The position numbers and the translations under genes are program-made. Source: Rubrivivax sp. (GTDB lineage Bacteria > Pseudomonadota > Gammaproteobacteria > Burkholderiales > Burkholderiaceae_C). From it: DNA of 64,000 bases. Positions within the stretch are counted from its first letter, which is position 1. Every line of letters begins with the position of its first letter. The notes under the pieces were generated by a model. That model searched no databases and was not told the DNA's origin. It worked only from the letters and a program-made list of their open reading frames with translations. Shown here piece after piece: positions 29,757 to 39,393 of this stretch. Location: NCBI GenBank assembly GCA_020248915.1, contig JADCGP010000015.1:62001-126000 (forward strand). The letters run 5' to 3'.

Positions 29757-31702
29757 GCGGCCTGCCTCAGCGCGGGCAGCACCTTCGCGTCGACGATCTT
29801 CAGCGTCGCCGACACCTTCCCGGTGCGCCCGTCCTCGAACCGGACGGCGGTCTCGATGTACTGCTCGGTGCGGCCGCCGTACATCGCGTCGAGCAGCGCC
29901 TGGTACTTGTCGCCGATGTAGCCGCGGCGGACCTTGCGCGTGCGGGTCAGCTCGCCGTCGTCGGCGTCGAGTTCCTTGTGCAGCACCAGGAAGCGGCTGA
30001 CCTGGCTGCCGGCCAGCTTGGCGTCGGCCGCGAGGTCGGCATTGACCTTCTCGACGCACTCCCGCACCAGCTCGAGCACCTCGGGCTTGCCCGCGAGGTC
30101 GACGTATCCCGCGTAGGGCAGGTTGCGCCGCTCGGCCCAGTTGCCCACGGCCTCGAAGTCGATGTTGACGAAGGCGCAGACCTTCTCGCGCCGGTCGCCG
30201 AAGGCCACCGCCTCCTTGATGAAGGGGAAGAACTTCAGCTTGTTCTCGACGTACTTCGGCGCGAACATCGCGCCGTCGTTCGGGCCGCCGAGCAGGCGGC
30301 CGACGTCCTTGGCGCGGTCGATGATCTTCAGGTGGCCGCCGGCGTCGATGAAGCCGGCGTCGCCGGTGTGGTACCAGCCCTCGGCGTCCTTGACCTCGGC
30401 GGTGGCCTCCGGGTTCTTGTAGTACTCCTTCAGCAGCCCGGCGCTGCGCACCAGGATCTCGCCGGAGTCGGCGAGCCTGATCTCGACGCCCTCGATCGGC
30501 ACGCCCACCGTGTCGGCGCGCACCTCGTGGTCGGGCTGCAGGCAGACGAACACCGCGGTCTCGGTGCTGCCGTACAGCTGCTTCAGGTTGACGCCGATCG
30601 AGCGGTAGAAGGTGAACAGGTCGGGGCCGATCGCCTCGCCCGCCGTGTAGGCCACCCGCACGCGCGACAGCCCCAGCGTGTTGCGCAGCGGGCCGTAGAC
30701 GAGCAGGTTGCCCAGGCCGTAGGCGATGCGGTCGGCCAGGCCGACGGCCTTGCCGTCCATGATCTGCGGCCCGACGCGGCGCGCGACCTCCATCGCGCGG
30801 CCGAACAGCCAGCGCTTGATCCGCCCGGCGTCCTCCATCCGGATCGTCACGCTGGTGAGCAGCCCCTCGAACACGCGCGGCGGCGCGAAGTAGTAGGTGG
30901 GGCCGATCTCCTTCAGGTCGATCATGACCGTGCTGGCGCTTTCCGGGCAGTTGACCACGTAGCCGCAGGCCAGCCACTGCGCATAGCTGAAGATGTTCTG
31001 CCCGATCCAGGCCGGCGGCAGGTAGGCGAGGACCTCCTCGCGCTCGGTCAGCTTGTCGAAGCGCGCACCGGCCCCGGCGCGGTCGAGCAGCGTGCGGTGC
31101 GTGTGCACGACGCCCTTCGGGTTGCCCGTGGTGCCGCTGGTGAAGAACATCGCCGCCACGTCGTCGGGCCGCGCCGCCTGCACCTGGCCGTCGAAGAAGC
31201 CGGGGTGCGCGGCGCCGTGCGCGCGCCCGGCCTCGACCAGCGCGTCGAGCGACTCGAGCCCCGGCTCGGCGTAGTTGCGCAGTCCGCGCGGGTTGTCGTA
31301 CCAGATGCGGGCGAGCGGGGGGTGCCCGGCGCGCACCTCGAGCATCTTGTCGACCTGCTCCTGGTCCTCGACGATGGCCATGCGCACCTCGGCGTTGCGC
31401 GCCGGGAACAGGTACTCGGCCGCGGCTGCGTCCTGGTACAGCGGCACGGGCACGGCGCCGAGCGACTGCACCGCCAGCATCGACGCATACAGCCTCGGCC
31501 GGTTCTCGCCGACCACGACCACGTGGTCGGCGCGCCGCACGCCGGCCTGCGCCAGCCCGCAGGCCAGATCGCGCACCAGCACCGCGAGCTGCGCCCAGGT
31601 GGTGGTCTGCCAGATGCCGTACACCTTCTCGCGCAGCGCCGGAGCCGTCGGCCGCTTGGCGGCATGCTCGAGCATCAATCGCGGGAAGGTCGTCTGCACC
31701 AC
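29753..31702 (-). CDS. AMP-dependent long-chain-type acyl-CoA synthetase; GTG start proposed (ORF track ATG at 31795)
   Basis: MFFTSGTTGNPKGVVHTHRTLLDRAGAG..QLYGSTETAVFVCLQPDHEVR..GWYHTGDAGFIDAGGHLKIIDRAKDVGRLLGG; AGGAGA RBS-like element (31706-31711 rc) precedes GTG GTG CAG ACG ACC. Confidence 0.9.
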   Translation of the reverse strand: MVQTTFPRLMLEHAAKRPTAPALREKVYGIWQTTTWAQLAVLVRDLACGLAQAGVRRADHVVVVGENRPRLYASMLAVQSLGAVPVPLYQDAAAAEYLFPARNAEVRMAIVEDQEQVDKMLEVRAGHPPLARIWYDNPRGLRNYAEPGLESLDALVEAGRAHGAAHPGFFDGQVQAARPDDVAAMFFTSGTTGNPKGVVHTHRTLLDRAGAGARFDKLTEREEVLAYLPPAWIGQNIFSYAQWLACGYVVNCPESASTVMIDLKEIGPTYYFAPPRVFEGLLTSVTIRMEDAGRIKRWLFGRAMEVARRVGPQIMDGKAVGLADRIAYGLGNLLVYGPLRNTLGLSRVRVAYTAGEAIGPDLFTFYRSIGVNLKQLYGSTETAVFVCLQPDHEVRADTVGVPIEGVEIRLADSGEILVRSAGLLKEYYKNPEATAEVKDAEGWYHTGDAGFIDAGGHLKIIDRAKDVGRLLGGPNDGAMFAPKYVENKLKFFPFIKEAVAFGDRREKVCAFVNIDFEAVGNWAERRNLPYAGYVDLAGKPEVLELVRECVEKVNADLAADAKLAGSQVSRFLVLHKELDADDGELTRTRKVRRGYIGDKYQALLDAMYGGRTEQYIETAVRFEDGRTGKVSATLKIVDAKVLPALRQAA

Positions 31703-31796
31703 TCGTCTCCTGAAGGGCGGCGTGGCGCGCACGCGAACGGGCGCACCCACCGGCTTGCGGCGGAGCGCGATTCTTGCAGCGGTCTTTGACGCCATG

Positions 31797-31814
31797 TTGT
31801 CGTTGAAACGACAA
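31797..31814. promoter_or_regulatory. perfect palindromic operator candidate for the divergent Crp/Fnr regulator
   Basis: TTGTCGTT-GA-AACGACAA, 8-bp arms exact. Confidence 0.65.
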
Positions 31815-31846
31815 TCTGCGGGTTAGCACTGACAGGCATTCCACCG

Positions 31847-32593
31847 ATGAGCAAGGCACAGGCGGCAGCCCGCGGAAGCGCTGCCCCGCGCAGCGGGCTG
31901 CTCGCGGCGCGGTCGCGCCGCGCCACCGCGGACGAGCTCGCCGGCATCCCGTGGCTCGCTCGCCTGGACGCGGCAGAGCGGTCGCGGGTGCGCGACGACC
32001 TGCGCGTGGTCCCCGTGGAGGCGGGCGAGTACGTCTGCCGCATCGGCCGGCCGGTCACCTACTGGTTCGGCGTGCTCGATGGCCTGCTGAAGATGAGCAA
32101 CGACAGCGCGCTCGGCATGCCGATCACCTTCACCGGCATGCCGCCCGGGGGCTGGTTCGGCGAGGGCACCGTGCTCAAGCGCGAGGTCTACCGCTACAAC
32201 ATCCAGGCCCTGCGGCGCAGCGTGGTCGCAGGCATCGGTGCCGACACCTTCCACTGGCTCGTCGACCGTAGCCTGGGCTTCAACCGCTTCGTGCTGGACC
32301 AGCTCAACGAGCGGCTCGGGCAGTTCATCGCCGCGCGCGAGATCGACCGCCTGACGCACCCCGACGAGCGCGTCGCGCGCAGCCTCGCGGCGCTGTTCCA
32401 CCCGCTGCTCTACCCGGGCGTGGGCGAACTGCTCCGGATCACGCAGCAGGAGCTCGGCTACCTCGTCGGCCTCAGCCGGCAGCGCACCAACGAGGCGCTG
32501 GCGGCGCTGCAGCGTGCGCGGCTGATCCGGGTGGAGTACGGGGGGGTGAGGGTGCTCGACAGGGAGCGGTTGAGGGTGTATCGGGTGGGGTGA
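31847..32593 (+). CDS. Crp/Fnr family transcriptional regulator
   Basis: cNMP-binding-like N-terminus (..VVPVEAGEYVCRIGRPVTYWFGVLDGLLKMS..GGWFGEGTVLKRE) and HTH (RITQQELGYLVGLSRQRTNEALAALQRARLIRVEYGGVRVLD). Confidence 0.88.
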   Translation: MSKAQAAARGSAAPRSGLLAARSRRATADELAGIPWLARLDAAERSRVRDDLRVVPVEAGEYVCRIGRPVTYWFGVLDGLLKMSNDSALGMPITFTGMPPGGWFGEGTVLKREVYRYNIQALRRSVVAGIGADTFHWLVDRSLGFNRFVLDQLNERLGQFIAAREIDRLTHPDERVARSLAALFHPLLYPGVGELLRITQQELGYLVGLSRQRTNEALAALQRARLIRVEYGGVRVLDRERLRVYRVG

Positions 32594-32701
32594 GGGTTCG
32601 TGCTGGGGTCTGCGGCCTGGCGTCCTGCTTGCTCTTGTGTCGGGGCGGGTGCGGGTCTCGCCCCTGCGGGGCGGGCGGCCGGGTCTCGCCCCGGCGGGCG
32701 A

Positions 32702-32733
32702 CCTACTTTCTTTGCTGGTGCAAAGAAAGTAGG
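32702..32733. repeat. intergenic palindrome, REP-like
   Basis: cctactttctttgc-tggt-gcaaagaaagtagg, perfect 14-bp arms with 4-nt loop. Confidence 0.7.
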
Positions 32734-33131
32734 CAAAGAAACACCCGGGATGTCTTGGGGAGTGTGTCTCGCTTCGGGGGCAGTGCGCATGGCACCTGCG
32801 CGCTTCGGGACTCGAACACCTCAGTGAGACCGCCGCGCGACACGGGCGCTCGAAAGTTCGGGGCCGTCGCCGTGCGTGCGGGCGGACGATGGCTTCACGG
32901 CGCAACGGCGCAACGGCGCGACAGCCCGACGGGTCCGAACTGTCGAGCGCAGCCCGAGCACTCCGACGTGTCGAGGGTGTTTGCCCGCCATCCCAGCGAG
33001 CGCCCTGAGGACCGCGTCCGAAGCGAGCCCCCGTGACCGGGCATCCACGTGTTTCTCTGCCCCGCCACCTAAACTCCTCCCGTCCCCGCGGACCCTGCCC
33101 CCCCGCCAACGCCCCCGCCCCCGGAGCCACC

Positions 33132-35891
33132 ATGACCCGCTTCCTCCCGGCCCTGGCCGCCGGCCTCGCGAGCCTGGCCCTGTCGTTCGCCGCCCTCGCG
33201 CAGGGCCGGCCCGCGGCCGCGCTGCCCCCGGGCGTAAGCGCCGGCGCCAGCGTCGAGGGCATCGTCGAGTACCGGCTCGCCAACGGCCTGCAGCTGCTGC
33301 TCGCGCCCGACCCCAGCAAGCCGTCGACGACGGTCAACCTGACACTGCGCGTCGGCTCGCGCCACGAGGGCTATGGCGAGACCGGCATGGCGCACCTGCT
33401 GGAGCACCTGGTGTTCAAGGGCACGCCGACCACGCGCAACCCGTGGGCTGAGTTCACGCGCCGCGGCCTGCGCGCCAATGGCACGACGTGGCTGGACCGC
33501 ACGAACTACTTCGCCAGCTTCACCGCCAACGACGCGACGCTGGAGTGGTACGTCGGCTGGCTGGCCGACGCGATGGTCAACAGCTTCATCGCCCGCGAGG
33601 ACCTCGCCAGCGAGATGACCGTCGTGCGCAACGAGATGGAGATGGGCGAGAACAACGCCGGCCGCGTGCTGATGCAGCGCACGCTGGCCACGATGTACGA
33701 GTGGCACAACTACGGCAAGAGCACGATCGGCGCGCGCAGCGACGTCGAGAACGTCGACATCTCGCGGCTGCAGGCGTTCTACCGGCTGCATTACCAGCCC
33801 GACAACGCGACGCTGATCGTCGCCGGCCGCTTCGAGCCCGCCGCGGTGCTCGCGCGCGTGGCCGCCAGCTTCGGCGCGATCCCGCGGGCGCAGCGCGCGC
33901 TGCCCGCGACCTACACGCTCGACCCCGCCCAGGACGGCGAGCGGCAGGTCACGGTGCGCCGCACCGGCGGGGCGCCGTTCGTGATGATGGCGCACCACGT
34001 GCCGCCCGGCGCGCATCCCGACTTCGCCGCAGTCACGCTGCTGGCCCAGGTGCTGGGCGACACGCCGGGCGGGCGCCTGCACAAGGCGCTGGTCGAGCAG
34101 CGGCTGGCGGCGGGCGCCTTCGGCTTCGCCCTGCCGCTGGCCGAGCCGGGCGTGATGCTGGTGGGCGCGCAGCTCGCGCCCGACCAGGACATCGACCGCG
34201 CCCGCGCCGCGATGGCGGCGCTGCTGGACGGCATCGCGCAGCAGCCGATCACGGCCGAGGAGCTGGAGCGCGCACGCCGCCAGTGGCTCAACTCGTGGGA
34301 GCAGGGCTTCGCCGATCCGGAGGTGGTCGGCGTCGCGCTGAGCGAGGCGATCGCGCTCGGCGACTGGCGCTTGTACTTCCTGCAGCGCGACCAGGTCCGG
34401 CGCGTGACGCTGGCCGACATCCAGCGCGTGGCCGTCGAGCGGCTGCGTCCGGACAACCGCACGGTCGGCCTGTACCGCCCGGTGACCGAGCCCCAGCGCG
34501 CCCCGGCGCCGGCGCGCGCGGACGTGGCCGCGCTGCTGCGCGACTTCAAGGGCGACGCCGACGTCGCGCAGGCCGAGGTCTTCGAGGCCACGCCGGCCAA
34601 CCTCGAGCGGCGCATCCAGCGCGGCCGGCTCGCCGGCGGGCTGGCCGTCGCGCTGCTCCCCAAGGGCACGCGCGGGCGCGCGGTGCAGGCGCGGCTGCAA
34701 CTGCACTTCGGCGACGAGAAGTCGCTGCAGGGCCAGGAGACGGTGGCCGCCGCGGCCGCCGGCCTGCTCGACAAGGGCGCCGAGGGCCTGAGCCGCCAGC
34801 AGATCGCCGACCGGTTCGACGCCTTGCGCGCCCAGGTCGGCTTCGCGTCGCGCGACCAGACGCTGACGGTGACGATCGAGACCGTGCGCGAGCACCTGCC
34901 GGCCACGATCGAGCTCGTCGGCCGGCTGGTGCGCACGCCCACGTTCCCCGACGACGCCCTCGAGGAGATGCGACGGCGCGCGCTGGCGAGCCTGGCCGAG
35001 AGCCGGCGCGAGCCCGAGGAGGTGGCGGCCAACGCGATCGACCGGCTGGGCAACCCGTACCCGCGCGGCGACCTGCGGTACGCGCCCAGCTTCGAGGAGC
35101 AGGAGGCCGACCTGAAGGCCGTCGGGACGGCGCAGGTGCGCGCCTTCCACCGCCGCTTCTTCAGCGCGGCCAAGGGCGAGTTCGCCGCCGTCGGCGACCT
35201 CGACGCGGCCGCGGTCACGCGCGCTCTGGAAGCCGCGTTCGGCAGCTGGAGCGGCCCGGCCGGCGGCGCGCAGCCCTGGATGCGCCTGCCGCGACCGCTG
35301 TACCCGGTGCCTGCCGTGCGGCTGATGCTGCCGGTGCCCGACAAGCAGAACGCGGTGCTGCACGCGGTGCTGCCGATGGCGCTGTCGGACAACCACGCCG
35401 ACTTCGTGCCGGTGATGCTGGCCAACCACATCCTCGGCGCCGGCGGCAGCTCGCGGCTGTGGAAGCGGATCCGCGAGACCGAGGGCCTGAGCTACGACGT
35501 GGGCAGCCGTCTGCTGTGGAGCAGCACCGACGAGAACACGCCGTGGGTGTCCACCGCCATCTTCGCCCCGGCCAACCAGCCGCGCGTGGAGCGGGCCTGG
35601 CGCGAGGAGCTCGAGCGCAGCGTGCGCGAGGGCTTCACCGCGGCCGAGCTCGAGGAGGCCCGCAGCAGCCTGCTGAACTTCCGGCGCCTGGCGCGGGCGC
35701 AGGACGCCGGCGTGGCGGCCTCCGCCGCGGGCCAGCTGCACCTGGGCCGCACCTTCGCGCTGACGCAGCAGGTCGACGAGCGGATCGCCGCGGCGACGCT
35801 CGAGCAGGTCAACGCCGCGTGGCGCCGCCACTTCGACCCGGCGCGCATCGCGGCGGCCTGGAGCGGGGACTTCGGGCGCAACGCGCCCTGA
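33132..35891 (+). CDS. M16 family zinc protease (two-domain pitrilysin-like, secreted)
   Basis: Signal peptide; GMAHLLEHLVFKGTP (HxxEH); two M16 repeats in one chain. Confidence 0.94.
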   Translation: MTRFLPALAAGLASLALSFAALAQGRPAAALPPGVSAGASVEGIVEYRLANGLQLLLAPDPSKPSTTVNLTLRVGSRHEGYGETGMAHLLEHLVFKGTPTTRNPWAEFTRRGLRANGTTWLDRTNYFASFTANDATLEWYVGWLADAMVNSFIAREDLASEMTVVRNEMEMGENNAGRVLMQRTLATMYEWHNYGKSTIGARSDVENVDISRLQAFYRLHYQPDNATLIVAGRFEPAAVLARVAASFGAIPRAQRALPATYTLDPAQDGERQVTVRRTGGAPFVMMAHHVPPGAHPDFAAVTLLAQVLGDTPGGRLHKALVEQRLAAGAFGFALPLAEPGVMLVGAQLAPDQDIDRARAAMAALLDGIAQQPITAEELERARRQWLNSWEQGFADPEVVGVALSEAIALGDWRLYFLQRDQVRRVTLADIQRVAVERLRPDNRTVGLYRPVTEPQRAPAPARADVAALLRDFKGDADVAQAEVFEATPANLERRIQRGRLAGGLAVALLPKGTRGRAVQARLQLHFGDEKSLQGQETVAAAAAGLLDKGAEGLSRQQIADRFDALRAQVGFASRDQTLTVTIETVREHLPATIELVGRLVRTPTFPDDALEEMRRRALASLAESRREPEEVAANAIDRLGNPYPRGDLRYAPSFEEQEADLKAVGTAQVRAFHRRFFSAAKGEFAAVGDLDAAAVTRALEAAFGSWSGPAGGAQPWMRLPRPLYPVPAVRLMLPVPDKQNAVLHAVLPMALSDNHADFVPVMLANHILGAGGSSRLWKRIRETEGLSYDVGSRLLWSSTDENTPWVSTAIFAPANQPRVERAWREELERSVREGFTAAELEEARSSLLNFRRLARAQDAGVAASAAGQLHLGRTFALTQQVDERIAAATLEQVNAAWRRHFDPARIAAAWSGDFGRNAP

Positions 35892-35903
35892 AGCGGGGCC
35901 GCG

Positions 35904-36803
35904 ATGCCTGCCGCGGCCTCTCGCGCCGCCTTCGCGACGCTGTTGCTGATCGCGCTGATGATGGGCGCCAACCACGTGGCGGCGCGGCTGGCGTTCGACC
36001 ACGGGCTGGACGTCACCACCGCGGTGGCGGTGCGCAGCGGCGTGACGGCGCTGGCGGTGGGTGGGCTGCTGCTGGCGGCCCAGGCCTCGTGGCAGCTCGG
36101 CCCGCGCGAGCGGCGTGCGATGCCGCTGATCGGGCTGCTGATCGCGGCGCAGAGCTTCTGCCTGTACTCGGCGGTGGCGCGGCTGCCAGTGGCGCTGGCG
36201 CTGCTGGCCTTCAACACCTACCCGCTGTGGACCGCGCTGGCGGCGCGGCTGCTGTACGGCCACCGCGCCGAGCGCCGCGTGCTGCTGGCGATGCCGGTGC
36301 TGCTGGCGGGTCTGGCGCTGGCGCTCGACGTCTCGGGGGCGGTCTCGGGCCTGGGCCTGGAAGCGCACTGGCAGCGCATCGGCGCCGGAGTGGCCTTCGG
36401 GCTGGCCGCTGCCGCGATCTTCGGCGTGGCCCTGGTGCTGACGCAGCACGAGGCGGGGCGGCTGGACGGCCGGCTGCGCACCGCGCTGACGATGGCCATC
36501 GTGGCGCTGCTGGCCGGCGTGGCGATCGTGCTGCAGGGCGGGCCGCGGCTGCCCACCGCACCGGCGGGCTGGGTCGGCCTGTGTGCGCTGACGCTGCTGT
36601 ACGGCACCGCGTTCACGATCATGTTCACCGTGCTGCCGCGGCTGGGCGTGGTGGGCAGCTCGCCGATCATGAACGTCGAGCCAATCTTCGCGCTGGTGCT
36701 CGCCTGGGCGGTGCTCGGGCAGGCGATCGCGCCGCTGCAGGTGGCCGGCGGCCTGGTCGTCGTGGCCACGGTGATGGTGCTCGGGTTGCGCCGCGCGTCC
36801 TGA
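35904..36803 (+). CDS. EamA/DMT superfamily transporter
   Basis: Ten-TM pattern; ALLAFNTYPLWTALAARLLYGHRAERR..SSPIMNVEPIFALVLAWAVLGQAIAPLQVAGGLVVV. Confidence 0.88.
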   Translation: MPAAASRAAFATLLLIALMMGANHVAARLAFDHGLDVTTAVAVRSGVTALAVGGLLLAAQASWQLGPRERRAMPLIGLLIAAQSFCLYSAVARLPVALALLAFNTYPLWTALAARLLYGHRAERRVLLAMPVLLAGLALALDVSGAVSGLGLEAHWQRIGAGVAFGLAAAAIFGVALVLTQHEAGRLDGRLRTALTMAIVALLAGVAIVLQGGPRLPTAPAGWVGLCALTLLYGTAFTIMFTVLPRLGVVGSSPIMNVEPIFALVLAWAVLGQAIAPLQVAGGLVVVATVMVLGLRRAS

Positions 36804-36837
36804 GCCGGCACGAGGCAGCACCGGAGGCAGGCCGGCA

Positions 36838-37455
36838 ATGGCGCTCGACACCTGGCTGATCTACCTCGTGGCGGCGATCGGCCTGTCGCTGTCGCCGGGG
36901 CCCAACGGGCTGCTCGCGCTGACCCACGGCGCGCTGCACGGCGCACGGATGACGCTGTGGACGGTGGCCGGCGGCACGCTCGGCTTCGTCGCGCTGATCG
37001 GCCTGTCGATGTTCGGCATCGGCGCGCTGCTGGCCAGTTCCGCAGGCTGGCTCACGCTGCTCAAGTGGCTGGGCGGTGCCTACCTGGTCTGGCTGGGCGT
37101 GCAGGTCTGGCGCTCGCCGCCGATCGAGCTCGACCCGGCCGCGCTGCGCGAGGTCGGCGCCGTGCGCGGCATCGTGCTGTTCCGCCAGGGGCTGCTGTCG
37201 GCGCTGACGAACCCGAAGGCGCTGCTGTTCTTCGTCGCCTTCCTGCCGCAGTTCGTGGACCCGCGGCGCGACCTGGTGCTGCAGTTCGCCGTGATGGCGG
37301 GCACCTTCGCCGCCATCGAGATCGCAACAGAGGTGTTCATTGCTGCCGGCGCGCAGCGCCTGCGGCCCTGGCTCGAGCGCGTCGGCCGCCGCTTCAACCA
37401 GGCCTGCGGCGGCCTGTTCGTGCTGATCGGCGCGGCGCTGCCGCTGCGGGGCTGA
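36838..37455 (+). CDS. LysE family translocator
   Basis: IGLSLSPGPNGLLALTHGALHGARMTLWTVAGGTLGFVAL..FRQGLLSALTNPKALLFFVAFLPQFVDP. Confidence 0.92.
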   Translation: MALDTWLIYLVAAIGLSLSPGPNGLLALTHGALHGARMTLWTVAGGTLGFVALIGLSMFGIGALLASSAGWLTLLKWLGGAYLVWLGVQVWRSPPIELDPAALREVGAVRGIVLFRQGLLSALTNPKALLFFVAFLPQFVDPRRDLVLQFAVMAGTFAAIEIATEVFIAAGAQRLRPWLERVGRRFNQACGGLFVLIGAALPLRG

Positions 37456-37509
37456 GAGGGCTAGAGGGCGAGAGGGCGACAGGGTAAGGGGCCGCGCCGG
37501 CGCCGCTCG

Positions 37510-38811
37510 TCAGTTGCGCATCTGCTCGGGCAGGAAGGTGACGATCTGCGGGAAAAACCAGATCAGCGCCACCGCCACCACCATCAGGAAGAAGAAGGGC
37601 AGCGTGACCTTGGCGATCCAGCCGATCTCGCGCCTTGTCATGCCCTGCAGCACGAACAGGTTGAAGCCCACCGGCGGCGTGATCTGTGCCATCTCGACGA
37701 CGAGCACGATGAAGATGCCGAACCAGACCGGGTCGATGCCGGCCTTCTGGATCGTCGGCATCAGCACGCCGATGGTGAGCACCACCATGCTGATGCCGTC
37801 GAGGAAGCAGCCGAGGACGACGTAGAAGACCATCAGCGCCAGCAGCAGCTGGAACTGCGACAGTCCGAGCGAGGCGATCCACTCGGCCAGGTGCCGCGGC
37901 AGGCCGATGTAGCCCATGGCCAGCGTCAGGAAGGCCGCGCCAGCCAGGATCATCGCGATCATGCAGTACAGGCGCGTGCCGCCGAGCAGGCTGTCACGGA
38001 AGGTCTGCCAGTTCAGCGAGCCCTGCGCCGCGGAGATGACGAGCGCTCCCACCACGCCCACCGCGGCGGCCTCGGTGGCGGTGGCGATGCCGCTGTAGAT
38101 GCTGCCCAGCACGGCCACGATCAGCAGCACCACCGGGATCAGGTGGCGCGACTCGCGCAGCTTGGCGCCGAACGACAGCTTCGCGTCGGCCGGCGGCACC
38201 AGCGACGGGTTGCGCAGCGCCCAGGCCGCGAGGTAGCCCGAGAACAGCAGCGCCAGCATGATGCCCGGCAGCACGCCGGCGATGAACAGCTGCGCGATCG
38301 ACACCTCGGCCGCGACACCGTAGACGATCATGATGATCGAGGGCGGGATCAGCAGGCCCAGCGTGCCGGCGCCGGCCAGAGAGCCGATGCTGATGCCGTC
38401 GGGGTAGCCGCGCTTGGCGAGCTCGGGCAGGCTCATCTTGCCGATCGTCGCGCAGGTCGCCGCGCTCGAGCCAGACACCGCGGCGAAGATCGCGCAGCCG
38501 GCGACGTTGACGTGCAGCAGGCGCCCGGGCAGCGACTGCATCCAGGGCGCCAGGCCGCGGAACATGTCCTGGCTGAGCCGGGTGCGGAACAGGATCTCGC
38601 CCATCCACACGAACAGCGGCAGCGCGGTCAGCGTCCAGCTCGAGGCGCTGCCCCAGATGGTGACCGCCATCGCGTCGCCGGCCGGGCGGCTCGAGAACAG
38701 CGTCATGCCGAGCCAGGCCACACCGGCCAGCGTCAGGCCGATCCACACGCCCGAGGCGAGGATCAGGAACAGCGCCGCGATCAGCAGCAGCGAGATGCCC
38801 AGGTCACCCAT
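37510..38811 (-). CDS. dctM: TRAP transporter large permease (DctM)
   Basis: GSSAATCATIGKMSLPELAKRGYPDGISIGSLAGAGTLGLLIPPSIIMIVYGVAAEVSIAQLFIAGVLPGI. Confidence 0.94.
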   Translation of the reverse strand: MGDLGISLLLIAALFLILASGVWIGLTLAGVAWLGMTLFSSRPAGDAMAVTIWGSASSWTLTALPLFVWMGEILFRTRLSQDMFRGLAPWMQSLPGRLLHVNVAGCAIFAAVSGSSAATCATIGKMSLPELAKRGYPDGISIGSLAGAGTLGLLIPPSIIMIVYGVAAEVSIAQLFIAGVLPGIMLALLFSGYLAAWALRNPSLVPPADAKLSFGAKLRESRHLIPVVLLIVAVLGSIYSGIATATEAAAVGVVGALVISAAQGSLNWQTFRDSLLGGTRLYCMIAMILAGAAFLTLAMGYIGLPRHLAEWIASLGLSQFQLLLALMVFYVVLGCFLDGISMVVLTIGVLMPTIQKAGIDPVWFGIFIVLVVEMAQITPPVGFNLFVLQGMTRREIGWIAKVTLPFFFLMVVAVALIWFFPQIVTFLPEQMRN

Positions 38812-38844
38812 CGCACGCCTCTCGTCGCCTTCTCGTCGCCCGCG

Positions 38845-39354
38845 TCACTCGTTGTGCGAGGCTTCGTCGCTGACCACCGCGACGCGCTGGCCACGCAGCT
38901 CGAGCACCAGCTCGTCGACGAAGGCCACCAGCAGGATCAGCGTGCCGGCCGCCATGGCCAGCTGCGGGATCCACAGCGGCGTGGCGTCGGTGCCGGTGGA
39001 GATGTCGTTGAACTGGCGCGACTGCCACACCAGCCGCACGGCGAAGAAGGCGAACAGGCCCGACAGCGCCACCGCGGCGGCCAGCGCCCAGACCTCGAGC
39101 GCCTTCTTCGCCCGCACGCCCAGGTACTGCAGCAGCAGCGTGACGCGGATGTGGTCGCCACGCTTGAGCGTGTGGGCCAGCGCCAGGAAGCCGGCCGCGG
39201 CCATCAGGTAGCCGGCGTAGGCGTCGGTGCCGGGCAGGTGGAAGTGCAGCTCGCGGCCGAGGATGCCGAGCAGCACCATCGCGAGCAGGCCCACCATCGC
39301 GAGCGCCGCCAGCCAGGCGGCGCCGTCGTAAAGCGCGTCGAGCAGCCTGCGCAT
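38845..39354 (-). CDS. dctQ: TRAP transporter small permease (DctQ)
   Basis: Four-TM protein in TRAP operon; GILGRELHFHLPGTDAYAGYLMAAAGFLALAHTLKRGDHIRVTLL. Confidence 0.9.
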   Translation of the reverse strand: MRRLLDALYDGAAWLAALAMVGLLAMVLLGILGRELHFHLPGTDAYAGYLMAAAGFLALAHTLKRGDHIRVTLLLQYLGVRAKKALEVWALAAAVALSGLFAFFAVRLVWQSRQFNDISTGTDATPLWIPQLAMAAGTLILLVAFVDELVLELRGQRVAVVSDEASHNE

Positions 39355-39393
39355 CGCGAGGGGCTTTGCAGTCGGTGCGCAGGCCGGGGGTGG

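Noticed and set aside
31847-32593. Crp/Fnr regulator as an oxygen-sensing FNR controlling hox
   Set aside because: The protein has only one cysteine and lacks the Fe-S ligand cluster of FNR; the hox box would need another regulator
33069-36851. 1260-aa minus-strand ORF opposite the M16 protease
   Set aside because: Antisense shadow ORF typical of very high GC; composition is His/Arg/Gln/Gly-rich with no motifs, while the plus strand encodes a clear M16 protease and EamA transporter
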